A stretch of 64,000 nt of DNA from Pseudomonas mucoides (GCF_015461845.1 NZ_JACOPW010000004.1:186001-250000), one strand, 5' to 3'. Shown: positions 35,901-44,969, counted from the stretch's first letter. Numbers and translations: made by a program. The notes: generated by a model not told the origin, from the letters alone.

Positions 35901-38192
35901 ACGGAGATTGAATCGGTGTTGCTGTCGCTGATCGATGCCGCCATGGACGTTCTTCCTGGCGCGTCCGCAGGATCCCGGTCAGCCAAGGGCGCCCGTTCAC
36001 TCACGCGGCTTCGTCAAATCCAGGCATTGGGCAAAAGCGCAGGAGCGTTGCAAGGAAGATCAAGGCGCCAAGCGCGGCATGGCTTCAATCGCTTCGCCGG
36101 TTACGACTACCAAAAGCCGATCTCTCTTGCCGGCTTGCAACCGGCCACCCACGGGATGTACCGCAACATTTACCGGCACGCAGACGGCGACTTTATCGTT
36201 CGACAGGGGCGCATCTTTCAGGTTGAACGCAGCACGGATTCACGTAACTGGCGACTGACCGGCACGCCCCAAAAAACCTATAAACAACCCATCGGCCTTG
36301 ATGAGGCGGGCCGTTGGGACACTTACTTCGGTGTCTACGGAGTGACCTTTGAGGGTGGCGGACTGGGAGGCGGTGGGGTGCTCGGGCATCTGGCGGACGG
36401 GCTAGACCCGCTCTGGCCGGCGGCCATTCGCGCACGCCTGCCACGCTGGTGGGCCGATCATGCCTTTCGCCGCCATCACCAATTGACCGAAGCCGTCGAT
36501 GAATTTGCTCCGACACTCGACGCCCAAGTCCTGCGGACCAATGCCTTGATCGAGCAGTACAACATCAGTATCGAAACTCATCGCCCGACGCTGATGCCGG
36601 CGACAGAAGCCGCGTGTATCGGCGACATCGAACTGGCCAGCAGGCACTACCAGACGCTGGTTGAACTTTCGCCCCTCACTCACGGCAACAAAAAGCGCGT
36701 GCTGCGGGACATGCAGAGCCATGACGCTTCGTTGATCGCTGACCGGTACAAGCAACGGGTGTTCTTTGCCAATCATCGAGCCGATCCGTTGGTCGGCAGG
36801 ATCGACGATCTCATCGGGCGCCTGGACGCACTGCCTAACTCCGCGCTCAGCGAACGCTTCCGTATTCTGCAAGACATCAGAAAGGTGCGTGTGGACTTCA
36901 TGCACGAGCTGGATCAAATCGATGCCGCCATGCGCAATCTCAACCTGTGGTACGAACGCATAACGGTCAGCAGTCACAAGGCACAACTGACCGGCGAAGT
37001 CATGATGTTGAACAAGCGGCTCAGCGAGACCAACCTGCTCTACTTGAGAACCGGCCACCTGCTGGAAATCGTCAAGCGCTATGACACCACCCGGGAGATC
37101 TCCTGGTTTTATCTGCAAGGACAGGCGGAGAATCTGCGGGCCAAAGTCGATCGCGCCTTGTTCACCCAATACAGCCTGCCGGAAGTCACCGCCACCAGAA
37201 CCCAGCGCAACCAGATCTTGCTGGAGTGCCTCGATCTCTACAGAGAATTTCGTCGCAACATGAACGCCTGGACCGCCAGCTATCCGCAACACTTCCATCT
37301 GGACGCCGTGGCGCCACTGCTGAAGGGTATCGAGAAAATGGCCGAACGAGCGCGCAGGGCCATCGATCAGCCGGTCCCCCCTTCCCCCGGCGGGCAACGC
37401 AGGAAAAAAGTCTTCACCACCGAAGATGATCATTTGCTGATCGGGGTGGAGCATTGGGAGTCGACCACCCAGACGCACCGATACACGCTGACGGGGCGGG
37501 GCGGATACGAGGAAATCTGGGAACTGGGCGTCAACGGCAAGTCTCGCCTGCTGAATCCGCAGACACAGACGTCTGGAGCGCCACAAAGAAACCTTCAGGC
37601 CTTGGTCGAAGATGCCAATAACCGTCTGCAGTCCCAGGAAACCTACAAGGCCAGGGTTCAAGCGTATGCGGCTCAGGACATGCTTGGAGTCGATCTGGAG
37701 CACATGATGGTCAGCGAGGCCAGCGAGCTGAACCGTCGCGCCCTCACTATCGAAGAACTTGCCCCGCACAATTCCATCATTGAGCAACTGCGCGACAAGG
37801 CCACGGAACTCACGGCTACCGGTCGTCAAATGCGTACCCGCCAGTCGATACGTACGCAAAAACCTACCGATAGCATGCTCGACGACCTGATCAGCCAAAA
37901 CGCAGTGCAGATTCGCAAAACGGCGCCGATGAAAAATCTTGGCAAACGCCCTGACGGACGGATCGATTACCTGCAGGAGTACCAAGTGTGGGACCTGACG
38001 GCCACGCCGCCCAAGGTGCTGTGGTACGCCCACTTCCACTACAGCAAACCCGCACCGGCATTCGCTGAATTCGAGAAAGCGCACTTGAAACTGCCCGAGC
38101 ACCGGTATCTGACCCACGCCGACAACGCTGCCCTGCCCTACGCCGATATCGGCAAAAGATCAGTAGCACTAAAGCATTTCGAGCCGCTGTAA
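32964..38192 (+). CDS. DUF6543 dermonecrotic-toxin-like giant protein
   Basis: 1742 residues with no signal peptide. It has the layout of the large proteins annotated in Pseudomonas as 'dermonecrotic toxin domain' (DUF6543). There is an N-terminal helical part with a long coiled region (about residues 280-380). A second DUF6543-like region around 690-900 is followed by a hydrophobic patch near residues 938-1000 (ALSMVPFVGAGIALYDAW, VLLSLIDAAMDVLPGAS), which in toxins of this type may insert into a membrane. A helical C-terminal region follows, and no NEL or LRR was found. It ends beside a bidirectional terminator shared with metE. Toxicity is inferred from family naming; the active chemistry is unknown. 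Confidence 0.75.
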   Translation: MKESAFSPLPVSPPITMAAHPPLKHNPDESLLLSATARWRDSSQGLQALFAAAPLRNHRQDPSLIQRWMAYWDARAPGTPVSRRERAGQLYCSHFEACAQVAFARRTLTAEQLQTLVLIPSPPDSGLRLNDQPIHIEQLTLILSDSGTLKLPAAWVISVGERQPVAQWLYLPSRAVPIQVFNQRSDMEDWLSEQSLVPQGLPDDDVRFEYGAKDQPLTVGITERLLHPQYADAVVFALPPDHETLPPDNPAGEDEQPLFDSLFADIPWPQRQASLNRQRDALETLLGDQLESDRQQTFKEALKALETAEQVADTAASTLLYRARTFDFVTINREFSALYQAHKDGLRAEAQLQLALKQLNSDEFSLLEAVLDSPLAADRDSAITAASLTLSMTEANTGVKTEELIGPFVITRAPLDAASPRSLLLYWPGAGGGLQRFANCTELERQVFKIQDGDTVLGLKMNTIETDPLHYSLNKKTSHFEEQAAHIRQQFPDAAQAQQRADELEKLRKKTLAALQVPVPAARSQAFSHLLEQSRSATLFSLLPTWMARLSGAERVELKGLFEGYILAMRRSHEQLEIALPSRDDFTRQHVQARLRKDFSLKGHFDVQIDLPDSVLLKKQLSDGAAPGTPQKLVAVPSASRSKMSLEELVQLNVDNTPSMRLDPLSLRLGFMRLEITVTDETERQALARGITQPWLRKMVPELDLPQGYENLIRDAFMGSTSETAFVKEHRRECLIEPWRLMLQLQGACARLQKRINQHEWQILNIAIDADTPQAWNVEGKRIVLLPAYLSAGGKDTPNEGPTTLLGVTFIQEQVSGITLLYLPDSPDGQCLRRYDNLETARQALFNACLRSEMVSYLAGRALQGTVSAHESRINQAVLKHFNAMIGIGLPWPKTTSLSSHLLNAHMGRLIEAHRATSRSNDALYLERYALSGPRAFNYMKMALSMVPFVGAGIALYDAWHSANHAVAALLRGEAGDGLTEIESVLLSLIDAAMDVLPGASAGSRSAKGARSLTRLRQIQALGKSAGALQGRSRRQARHGFNRFAGYDYQKPISLAGLQPATHGMYRNIYRHADGDFIVRQGRIFQVERSTDSRNWRLTGTPQKTYKQPIGLDEAGRWDTYFGVYGVTFEGGGLGGGGVLGHLADGLDPLWPAAIRARLPRWWADHAFRRHHQLTEAVDEFAPTLDAQVLRTNALIEQYNISIETHRPTLMPATEAACIGDIELASRHYQTLVELSPLTHGNKKRVLRDMQSHDASLIADRYKQRVFFANHRADPLVGRIDDLIGRLDALPNSALSERFRILQDIRKVRVDFMHELDQIDAAMRNLNLWYERITVSSHKAQLTGEVMMLNKRLSETNLLYLRTGHLLEIVKRYDTTREISWFYLQGQAENLRAKVDRALFTQYSLPEVTATRTQRNQILLECLDLYREFRRNMNAWTASYPQHFHLDAVAPLLKGIEKMAERARRAIDQPVPPSPGGQRRKKVFTTEDDHLLIGVEHWESTTQTHRYTLTGRGGYEEIWELGVNGKSRLLNPQTQTSGAPQRNLQALVEDANNRLQSQETYKARVQAYAAQDMLGVDLEHMMVSEASELNRRALTIEELAPHNSIIEQLRDKATELTATGRQMRTRQSIRTQKPTDSMLDDLISQNAVQIRKTAPMKNLGKRPDGRIDYLQEYQVWDLTATPPKVLWYAHFHYSKPAPAFAEFEKAHLKLPEHRYLTHADNAALPYADIGKRSVALKHFEPL

Positions 38193-38198
38193 AACGGG

Positions 38199-38227
38199 AA
38201 ACGGGAGCGGTTTTCCGCTCCCGTTTT
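38199..38227. terminator. bidirectional terminator between the DUF6543 gene and metE
   Basis: ACGGGAGCGG (38201-38210) and CCGCTCCCGT (38215-38224) form a perfect stem with loop TTTT. A run of A precedes it and a run of T follows, so it serves both converging genes. Confidence 0.9.
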
Positions 38228-38234
38228 GGGATTT

Positions 38235-40547
38235 TTATGCCAACTGGCTGCGCAATTGTCGCGCCGCCGCCACCATATTCACCAACGCGGCTTCGGTCTC
38301 CGGCCACGCTCGGGTTTTCAATCCGCAATCGGGGTTCACCCACAGGCGCTCGGCCGGAATCCGCTTCACGGCTTTGCTCATCAACTTGACCATCTCGGCG
38401 GTGTCCGGCACCCGTGGCGAGTGGATGTCGTAGACGCCCGGGCCGATGTCGTTCGGGTAGTCGAAGGCTTCGAACGCTTCCAGCAACTCCATGTCCGAAC
38501 GCGAGGTTTCGATGGTGATCACGTCAGCATCCATGTCGGCGATGGCCTTGATCACGTCGTTAAATTCGCTGTAGCACATGTGGGTATGGATCTGGGTTTC
38601 ATCCCGCACGCCGGACGCGCTCAAGCGGAACGCTTGCACCGCCCAATCGAGGTATTCCTGCCACTGCGCCCGACGCAGCGGCAAGCCTTCGCGGAACGCG
38701 GCTTCATCGATCTGCACGATCTTGATGCCGGCGTTTTCCAGGTCCACCACTTCATCACGCAGGGCCAGCGCCAACTGCTGCGCCTGGATTTTGCGCGACA
38801 CGTCTTCACGGGGAAACGACCACATCAGCATGGTCACGGGACCGGTGAGCATGCCTTTCATGACCTTGTCGGTCAGGCCCTGCGCATAGGTGATCCAGTC
38901 GACGGTCATCGCCTTCGGACGGCTGAGGTCGCCGTAGATGATTGCCGGTTTGACGCAGCGCGAACCGTAGCTCTGCACCCAGCCGAAACGGGTAAACAGG
39001 TAGCCGTCCAGTTGCTCGGCGAAGTACTCGACCATGTCGTTGCGTTCGGCTTCGCCGTGTACCAGTACATCGAGGCCCAGGCGTTCCTGGATTTGCACGG
39101 CGTGGCGGATTTCACTGTGCATGGCGTCGGTGTAGTCGTTGGCCGACAGCTTGCCTTGCTTGAACGCCTGACGCGCCAGTCGGATCGAACCGGTCTGCGG
39201 GAACGAACCGATGGTGGTGGTCGGGAATGCCGGTAATTTCAAACGTGCGCGTTGCTGTTCGATGCGCTGGGCAAACGGCGAATGGCGTTGGCTGTCTGCT
39301 GCGCCGATGGCGTTGATGCGCGCCTGCACGGCGGCTTTATGGATACGCGGCGACTCGGCGCGACTGGCTTGAATCGCCCGGCTTTCGGCCAGTGCGGTGT
39401 GAACTTTGGGTGATTGCGGATCGTTGAGGGCGTCGCGCAACACGGCGATTTCGCCACACTTCTGCACGGCAAATGCCAGCCAGCTTTTCAGTTCCGGGTC
39501 GAGTTTGTCTTCGCGCTCCAGATCCACCGGGCTGTGCAGCAACGAACAGGAACTGCTGACCCACAGGTTGTCGCCAAAGCGTTCCTGGGCCGGTTGCAGT
39601 TGCGCCAACACTTGTTCCAGTTCACAGCGCCAGACGTTGCGACCGTTGACCAGACCGACCGAGAGAATCTTGTAGGTCGGCAGACGATCCAGCACCTGAC
39701 CGAGTTGATCCGGCGCCCGCACTGCGTCGATGTGCAGGCCTTGCACCGGCAGGCCGACTGCCAGGCCGAGGTTGTCTTCCAGACCGCTGAAGTAGGTCGC
39801 CACGAGTTTTTTCAGCGGTGAGTATTGAAGGATGTGGTAAGCGCGTTCGAACGCATTTTTCCAGGCTTGCGGCAGGTCGAGGGTCAGGATCGGTTCGTCG
39901 ATCTGCACCCATTCCACGCCTTGTGCGGCAAGGCGGCCGAGGATTTCGTTGTACACCGGCAGCAGGTGTTCCAGCAGGTCGAGTTTGTCGAAGTCGTTGC
40001 CTTTGGCCTTGCCCAGCCACAGGTACGTCAGCGGGCCAATGATGACCGGTTTGACGTTGTGACCGAGGGCCTTGGCTTCATCCACTTCGTCGAACAACTG
40101 TTCCCAGCTGAGTTTGAATTGCTGGTCAGCGCTGAATTCCGGGACCAGGTAGTGGTAGTTGGTGTCAAACCACTTGGTCAGTTCCTGGGCGTATTGCGCG
40201 GTGCCGTGGTCGCCGCCGCAGCAGTTCGCGCTGGCACCTCGGGCCATGGCGAACAGGGTGTCGAGGGTCGGCTGGCCGCTGGCATCCCTGGCGCTGTCGA
40301 AACGCTTGGGGATCACACCGAAGGTCAGGGAATGGGTCAGCACCTGGTCGTACCAGGCGAAGTCGCCGACCGGCAGCAGGTCGATGCCGGCGTCTTTCTG
40401 CAGTTGCCAATGGGTGGCGCGCAGTTGCCGGCCGACACGGTTCAGCGCGTCCTGATCGAGATCGCCCTTCCAGTAGGATTCGAGGGCTTTTTTCAGTTCG
40501 CGGTCCGCGCCGATGCGTGGGAAACCGAGGGTGTGGGCCAGCGCCAT
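38235..40547 (-). CDS. metE: cobalamin-independent methionine synthase MetE
   Basis: 770 residues, full length. It starts MALAHTLGFPRIGADRELKKALE, with the N-terminal barrel, and the C-terminal catalytic barrel has FPTTTIGSFPQT and the zinc ligands in HTHMCYSEFND and NPDCGLKTR. It transfers the methyl group of 5-methyltetrahydropteroyl-triglutamate to homocysteine in the cytoplasm without vitamin B12. It is divergent from metR, its known activator in other bacteria, with a candidate MetR site between them. Confidence 0.97.
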   Translation of the reverse strand: MALAHTLGFPRIGADRELKKALESYWKGDLDQDALNRVGRQLRATHWQLQKDAGIDLLPVGDFAWYDQVLTHSLTFGVIPKRFDSARDASGQPTLDTLFAMARGASANCCGGDHGTAQYAQELTKWFDTNYHYLVPEFSADQQFKLSWEQLFDEVDEAKALGHNVKPVIIGPLTYLWLGKAKGNDFDKLDLLEHLLPVYNEILGRLAAQGVEWVQIDEPILTLDLPQAWKNAFERAYHILQYSPLKKLVATYFSGLEDNLGLAVGLPVQGLHIDAVRAPDQLGQVLDRLPTYKILSVGLVNGRNVWRCELEQVLAQLQPAQERFGDNLWVSSSCSLLHSPVDLEREDKLDPELKSWLAFAVQKCGEIAVLRDALNDPQSPKVHTALAESRAIQASRAESPRIHKAAVQARINAIGAADSQRHSPFAQRIEQQRARLKLPAFPTTTIGSFPQTGSIRLARQAFKQGKLSANDYTDAMHSEIRHAVQIQERLGLDVLVHGEAERNDMVEYFAEQLDGYLFTRFGWVQSYGSRCVKPAIIYGDLSRPKAMTVDWITYAQGLTDKVMKGMLTGPVTMLMWSFPREDVSRKIQAQQLALALRDEVVDLENAGIKIVQIDEAAFREGLPLRRAQWQEYLDWAVQAFRLSASGVRDETQIHTHMCYSEFNDVIKAIADMDADVITIETSRSDMELLEAFEAFDYPNDIGPGVYDIHSPRVPDTAEMVKLMSKAVKRIPAERLWVNPDCGLKTRAWPETEAALVNMVAAARQLRSQLA

Positions 40548-40598
40548 GGTGAATTGCTCCTGTAAAAGATGGCGCTATTGTCGACAGCCAAGCCAACA

Positions 40599-40611
40599 TG
40601 AGACAAACTCA
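40599..40611. promoter_or_regulatory. candidate MetR site in the metE-metR gap
   Basis: TGAGACAAACTCA is an inverted repeat TGAG-N5-CTCA, close to the MetR consensus TGAA-N5-TTCA. It is in the 107-base gap between the divergent metE and metR genes. Confidence 0.6.
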
Positions 40612-40654
40612 ACCTTTTCGTGTTGATCACAAGTTTTCCTCATGGAGCCATCCG

Positions 40655-41572
40655 GTGCTTGAAATCCGCCACCTCAAGACCCTGCACGCCTTGCGTGAAG
40701 CCGACAGCCTGGTCGATGCCGCCGACCGTTTGCACCTGACGCAATCGGCGCTGTCCCACCAGTTCAAGGAACTGGAGGAGCGCATGGGCATGCCGCTGTT
40801 CGTGCGCAAGACCAAACCGGTGCGCTTCACCAGCGCCGGCCTGCGCCTGCTGCAACTGGCCGACGCCACCTTGCCGCTGCTGCGCGGCGCCGAGCGTGAC
40901 ATCGCGCGATTGGCCGGTGGCACCGCCGGGCGTTTGCACATGGCGATCGAATGCCACAGTTGCTTCCAGTGGCTGATGCCGACCATCGACCAGTTCCGCG
41001 ATGCGTGGCCGGAAGTCGAACTGGACCTGGCGTCAGGGTTTTCCTTTGCACCGCTACCGGCGCTGGCCCGTGGCGATCTGGACCTGGTGGTGACCTCTGA
41101 CCCGCTGGACATCGCCGGGATCACCTACGTGCCGTTGTTCACCTATGAAGCCATGTTGGCGGTGGCCAACCAGCACCGCTTGGCGAGCAAGGCGTACATC
41201 GTGCCGGAAGACTTACTCACGGAGACGCTGATCACTTATCCGGTGGAACGAGATCGGCTGGACATCTTCACCCGTTTCCTCGAACCGGCCGACATCGAAC
41301 CGGCGCAGGTCCGTACCTCGGAACTGACGGTGATGATGATGCAACTGGTGGCCAGCGGTCGCGGCGTGTGTGGCATGCCGCATTGGGCGCTGCATGAATA
41401 CAGCTCGCGGGGTTACGTGAAGGCCAAGCGGCTGGGTGAAAAAGGATTGTTTGCGACATTGTATGCGGGGATACGCGCGGACATGCTGGATGCGCCGTAC
41501 ATGCGTGATTTCTTGCTGACGGCGAAGGACACGTCGTTCTCGACACTGGATGGTGTGAGCGCCGTCAGATAA
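40655..41572 (+). CDS. metR: LysR-family regulator MetR
   Basis: 305 residues from GTG 40655 (MLEIRHLKTLHALREADSL), the length known in Pseudomonas; an ATG at 40598 would overlap the candidate operator. The helix-turn-helix is about residues 18-37 (LVDAADRLHLTQSALSHQF). The effector domain has ECHSCFQWLMPTIDQFRD. MetR senses homocysteine and activates metE. The gene is divergent from metE across 107 bases, so both promoters probably share one operator. Confidence 0.93.
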   Translation: MLEIRHLKTLHALREADSLVDAADRLHLTQSALSHQFKELEERMGMPLFVRKTKPVRFTSAGLRLLQLADATLPLLRGAERDIARLAGGTAGRLHMAIECHSCFQWLMPTIDQFRDAWPEVELDLASGFSFAPLPALARGDLDLVVTSDPLDIAGITYVPLFTYEAMLAVANQHRLASKAYIVPEDLLTETLITYPVERDRLDIFTRFLEPADIEPAQVRTSELTVMMMQLVASGRGVCGMPHWALHEYSSRGYVKAKRLGEKGLFATLYAGIRADMLDAPYMRDFLLTAKDTSFSTLDGVSAVR

Positions 41573-41604
41573 CACAACACTCCTACAGGGGAATTGCGGT
41601 GGGT

Positions 41605-42102
41605 TCAGATTTCCCGCCACATGTGGATTTTGTCGAAGTATTCCTCGCCCACCCGCACCGCCAACGGTTCCAGGCCGAACTGGATAAAGCCGCAACGCTG
41701 GTACAGGTTGAACGCCGCGTCATTACCGGCAGTGACGGTCAGCTGAATCACCTTCAGCGCCGGATGCTGCTGCGCCTCGGCCAATGCCACCTGCACCAGT
41801 TGAGACCCCAACCCGCGCTGGCGAACCGTACCGGACACGTACATGCCAAACAGTGTCGCCTTGTGCCGGGCCTTTTCCCGAGGCTCGAAGGCGAGACCGA
41901 CGATGCCGGCCAACTTGCCCTCCTCGAATGCCCCGAACACCACATCCAGCTTGCTGGTCAGGCGCCCTTCCCACCAGCTCAGCGGCATGGCGGCGCGTTC
42001 GCGCACACTCGACGTAAAAGCCTGCGGATGCCGGTCATAGGCTTCGAGCATCAGCTCCCGGTAAGCCAGCGCATGACTGGCGTCCAGCCGTTCAATCCAC
42101 AT
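41605..42102 (-). CDS. GNAT-family N-acetyltransferase
   Basis: 165 residues from ATG 42102. The acetyl-CoA loop is seen as VRQRGLGSQLVQVAL (Q/RxxGxG/A motif), followed by LTVTAGNDAAFNLYQRCGFIQFG, the standard end of the fold. It transfers an acetyl group to an amine. The substrate is unknown. Its ATG is two bases after the LysE stop codon, so it is probably translated with that exporter gene. Confidence 0.88.
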   Translation of the reverse strand: MWIERLDASHALAYRELMLEAYDRHPQAFTSSVRERAAMPLSWWEGRLTSKLDVVFGAFEEGKLAGIVGLAFEPREKARHKATLFGMYVSGTVRQRGLGSQLVQVALAEAQQHPALKVIQLTVTAGNDAAFNLYQRCGFIQFGLEPLAVRVGEEYFDKIHMWREI

Positions 42103-42104
42103 GA

Positions 42105-42743
42105 TCAAGCCGCCCTGCGTTGCTCAAGCATCAGCCGCACCGCCAGCGCCGCCAACACAAACCCCATGACATAACGCTGCAGCGCCAGCCAGGTCGGGTT
42201 CCTGACGAACCACGAGGCGATGCCCGCCGCGAACAGCGCGATGAGCAGGTTGACGCAGAAACTGACGCTGATCTGGGTCAGGCCGAGGATGATGCTTTGG
42301 CTGAACACCGAGCCGTGTTCAGGGTTGATGAACTGTGGAAACACCGACAGGTAAAACACCGCAATCTTCGGGTTCAACGCGCTGGTAAGAAAGCCCATAG
42401 TGATCAGTTTGCGCGATGAATCCGGTGGCAACTGCTGCGGTTCGAACGGTGAGCGGGCACCGGGTTTGACTGCCTGCCAGGCCAGCCACAGCAAGTACAA
42501 CGCCCCCGCCCACTTCAACACTTCATAAGCCATCGGCACGGCCAGGAATACCGCGGTCAAACCGGCCGCCGCCGCGAACAAATGCACGAAGAACCCCGCG
42601 ACCACGCCGAGCAAAGACGTCACACCCGCCTTGCGCCCCTGGCAGATCGAACGGGAGATCAGGTAGATCATGTTCGGCCCCGGCGTCAGCACCATCAGCA
42701 ACGCGGCAGCGGCAAAAATCAGCAGGTCTTGAAGCGGGATCAT
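42105..42743 (-). CDS. LysE/RhtB-family amino acid exporter
   Basis: 212 residues from ATG 42743. Six hydrophobic segments; the family signature LTPGPNMIYLISRS is at about residues 18-31. GFLTSALNPKIAVFYLSVFPQF is also typical. It is an inner-membrane exporter for amino acids or homoserine lactone-like compounds. It is followed by a GNAT gene and lies 25 bases from the Nudix gene on the same strand. Confidence 0.9.
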   Translation of the reverse strand: MIPLQDLLIFAAAALLMVLTPGPNMIYLISRSICQGRKAGVTSLLGVVAGFFVHLFAAAAGLTAVFLAVPMAYEVLKWAGALYLLWLAWQAVKPGARSPFEPQQLPPDSSRKLITMGFLTSALNPKIAVFYLSVFPQFINPEHGSVFSQSIILGLTQISVSFCVNLLIALFAAGIASWFVRNPTWLALQRYVMGFVLAALAVRLMLEQRRAA

Positions 42744-42767
42744 GGGCAATCCTTCGTCCGGAAATGA

Positions 42768-43202
42768 TCAGGCAGGTTCGGTCAGCGATGCTCGATAAAA
42801 CGGCAGGATCAGGTCCCGTGTCAAGGGTGCCAGCCTGACACCGCCGTCGGTGGCCGGGTCGATCCAGATTACTTCTTCGATCTCGGCTGCGGGGGTGACG
42901 TCGACATCGATGGTCAGCAAAAACAGCTCGGCCTGTACGACAAACCCCGGCTCGTTGGCCGCCGGTGCCGAGAATTGCCCAAGGTAACTGGCGTGCGCGG
43001 GATCGATGAGCAAACCCAGCTCTTCTTCCAGCTCGCGGGCCAGGGCGTGAACCGGTTGTTCATGGGCTTCGATCTTGCCGCCCGGTTGCATGAAGGCTTG
43101 GGTGCCGCGCTTGCGCACCAGCAACGTACGGCCGTCGGGACCGATCAACAGGGCAGCGGCGATGCGGATGATGCGTGGCGAATCAGCGGATGCAAGGGTC
43201 AT
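42768..43202 (-). CDS. Nudix hydrolase
   Basis: 144 residues from ATG 43202 (MTLASADSPRIIRIAAALL); a longer frame from 43277 would add 25 residues without support. The Nudix box is complete, starting GGKIEAHEQP and ending RELEEELGL. It hydrolyses a nucleoside diphosphate linked to another moiety, with metal ions. The substrate cannot be told. It is the first gene of a run with LysE and GNAT on the same strand. Confidence 0.9.
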   Translation of the reverse strand: MTLASADSPRIIRIAAALLIGPDGRTLLVRKRGTQAFMQPGGKIEAHEQPVHALARELEEELGLLIDPAHASYLGQFSAPAANEPGFVVQAELFLLTIDVDVTPAAEIEEVIWIDPATDGGVRLAPLTRDLILPFYRASLTEPA

Positions 43203-43292
43203 GGATCGCAATGGGCCTTGGGTAAAAGCCGCAAGGTTCACATAACCCTTGAGCATCGTCACGGGGAATATCCGCACTCACCGCCGATCCCC

Positions 43293-43384
43293 TTGTAGGT
43301 GTGAGCCTGCTCGCGATAGCGGTGTATCAGTCGACATCAATGGTGAATGCCGGACCGCTATCGCGAGCAGGCTCACTCCTACAA
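43293..43384. repeat. REP doublet between the Nudix and APC permease genes
   Basis: TTGTAGGTGTGAGCCTGCTCG at 43293 is mirrored by a reverse complement ending at 43384. It is the same family as 28021-28107 with small changes. Confidence 0.85.
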
Positions 43385-43405
43385 CGGTTTTTCGGTGTCA
43401 GGAAT

Positions 43406-44731
43406 TCAGGTGGCTTCCTGGAAATCCATTTCCGGAGGCTGGCGACGGAAACCGCCAGTCAGCACCGCCAGGTACACCACGCCAATCGCCAGCCAGCTCA
43501 GGCCCAGGTAAATCGCCAGGTGATCGAGACTGACCATCAGCCACAAGTCTGCCGCCAGGCCGATGAACGGGAATATCAGGAACAGCAGCAGTTCACGCGG
43601 GCCTTTTTTCTCGCCGCCGATCCAGTAGTGAAAGATCACCGACAGGTTTACCAGGCTGAAGGCGAGAAATGCGCCGAAGTTGATGAACGAGGTCGAGGTG
43701 GTGACGTCCAGTTTCAGCGCCAGCAACGCGACGACGGCGCACAACAGGATGCTGTTGACCGGGGTGCCGAAGCGTTCGTGCAAGGTGCCGAAGAACGATT
43801 TCGGCAGCACACCGTCGCGGCCCATGGCGAACAGCAGGCGCGAACCGCTGGCCTGCGCCGACAGGCCCGAGGCGAACTGGCCGACGATCAGGCCGATCAG
43901 GAAGATCGAGACGAACAGGTCGCCGCCGATGTTGCGGGCGATTTCATAGGCCGCCGAGTCGACGTTGTCGAACTGGAATGACGGGTGTGCGACCTGTACG
44001 AAGTAGGAGACGCTGACGAAGATCAGCCCACCGATCAGGGTGATCAGCATGATTGCCCGCGGGATGGTGCGGCGCGGGTCGCGGGTTTCTTCGGTCAGGG
44101 TGCTGACCGCGTCGAAGCCCAGGAACGAGTAACAGGCGATGGCCGCGCCGCTCATGATCAGCGGCATCTGCATGTCGCCGTTGAAGAACGGTTTGATCGA
44201 CCACAACGGCGTGCTCGCATCGCCACCGACGTAGTGGATGCACAACACGACGAAGGCGATCAGCACCAGGGCCTGCACCAGCATCAGCAAGGCGTTGATG
44301 CCGTTGGCCAGCTTCAGGCCGACGATGTTGATCGCGCTGGTGATGCCGATGAACGCCAGCACCCACAGCCATTGCGGCACCGCCGGGAACGCGGAGTTGA
44401 GGTAGGCGGCGCCGATCAGCCAGATCGCCATCGGCAAAAACAGGTAATCGAGCAGCACCGCCCAACCGGCGATGAAGCCGAGCTTCGGGCTGATGGCTTT
44501 GCGTACATAGCTGTAGGCCGAGCCCGCGACGGGGAATGCCGAGGCCATTCGGCCGTAGCTCATGGCGGTGAAAAACATCGCCACCAGTGCCGCGAGGTAC
44601 GCGGCCGGCACCATGCCGGCGGTGGATTGAGCGAGGATGCCAAAGGTGCCGAGCACAATGATCGGCGTCATGTAGGCAATGCCAAACAGCACCACCGAAC
44701 CCAATGACAGGGTGCGTTGCAAACGAGCCAT
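43406..44731 (-). CDS. APC-family permease (PuuP-like)
   Basis: 441 residues, twelve hydrophobic segments. The start MARLQRTLSLGSVVLFGIAYMTPI and the segment YSFLGFDAVSTLTEETRDPRR are typical of the APC group that includes the putrescine importer PuuP. It should bring an amine or amino acid across the inner membrane. A nitrilase-family amidohydrolase gene follows the same strand 238 bases upstream, separated by an inverted REP pair, and a LuxR-type regulator is divergent from that. The set suggests uptake and hydrolysis of a nitrogen compound. Confidence 0.88.
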   Translation of the reverse strand: MARLQRTLSLGSVVLFGIAYMTPIIVLGTFGILAQSTAGMVPAAYLAALVAMFFTAMSYGRMASAFPVAGSAYSYVRKAISPKLGFIAGWAVLLDYLFLPMAIWLIGAAYLNSAFPAVPQWLWVLAFIGITSAINIVGLKLANGINALLMLVQALVLIAFVVLCIHYVGGDASTPLWSIKPFFNGDMQMPLIMSGAAIACYSFLGFDAVSTLTEETRDPRRTIPRAIMLITLIGGLIFVSVSYFVQVAHPSFQFDNVDSAAYEIARNIGGDLFVSIFLIGLIVGQFASGLSAQASGSRLLFAMGRDGVLPKSFFGTLHERFGTPVNSILLCAVVALLALKLDVTTSTSFINFGAFLAFSLVNLSVIFHYWIGGEKKGPRELLLFLIFPFIGLAADLWLMVSLDHLAIYLGLSWLAIGVVYLAVLTGGFRRQPPEMDFQEAT

Positions 44732-44849
44732 GAGCGACTACTCCGAATTTATTAGATTTATGGCAGAGCCGAGTTCGGCGCTAAATTTCGGGGGTTACGT
44801 TGTTGTTTTTGGTTCAAGGGACAAACAGGTGTGTCGTCTGTCAGGGCCT

Positions 44850-44938
44850 CATCGCGGGCAAGCCCGCTCCCACAGGGATCCTTGTGGATACGGATTTTGT
44901 GAACGACATAAATCCTGTGGGAGCGGGCTTGCCCGCGA
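44850..44938. repeat. inverted REP pair before the APC permease gene
   Basis: A REP ending in CCCACAGG (44850-44876) and its reverse complement starting CCTGTGGG (44914-44938) face each other tail to tail. The core is GCGGGCTTGCCCGC, a third REP family. It sits in the 238-base gap between the permease start and the amidohydrolase stop. Confidence 0.8.
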
Positions 44939-44969
44939 AAGCGTCAGTCCCGACAACACAGAATCCGGA

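Noticed and set aside
36402..38117. Minus-strand open frame of 571 codons inside the DUF6543 gene
   Set aside because: Antisense shadow of a real gene with no start signal or domain.
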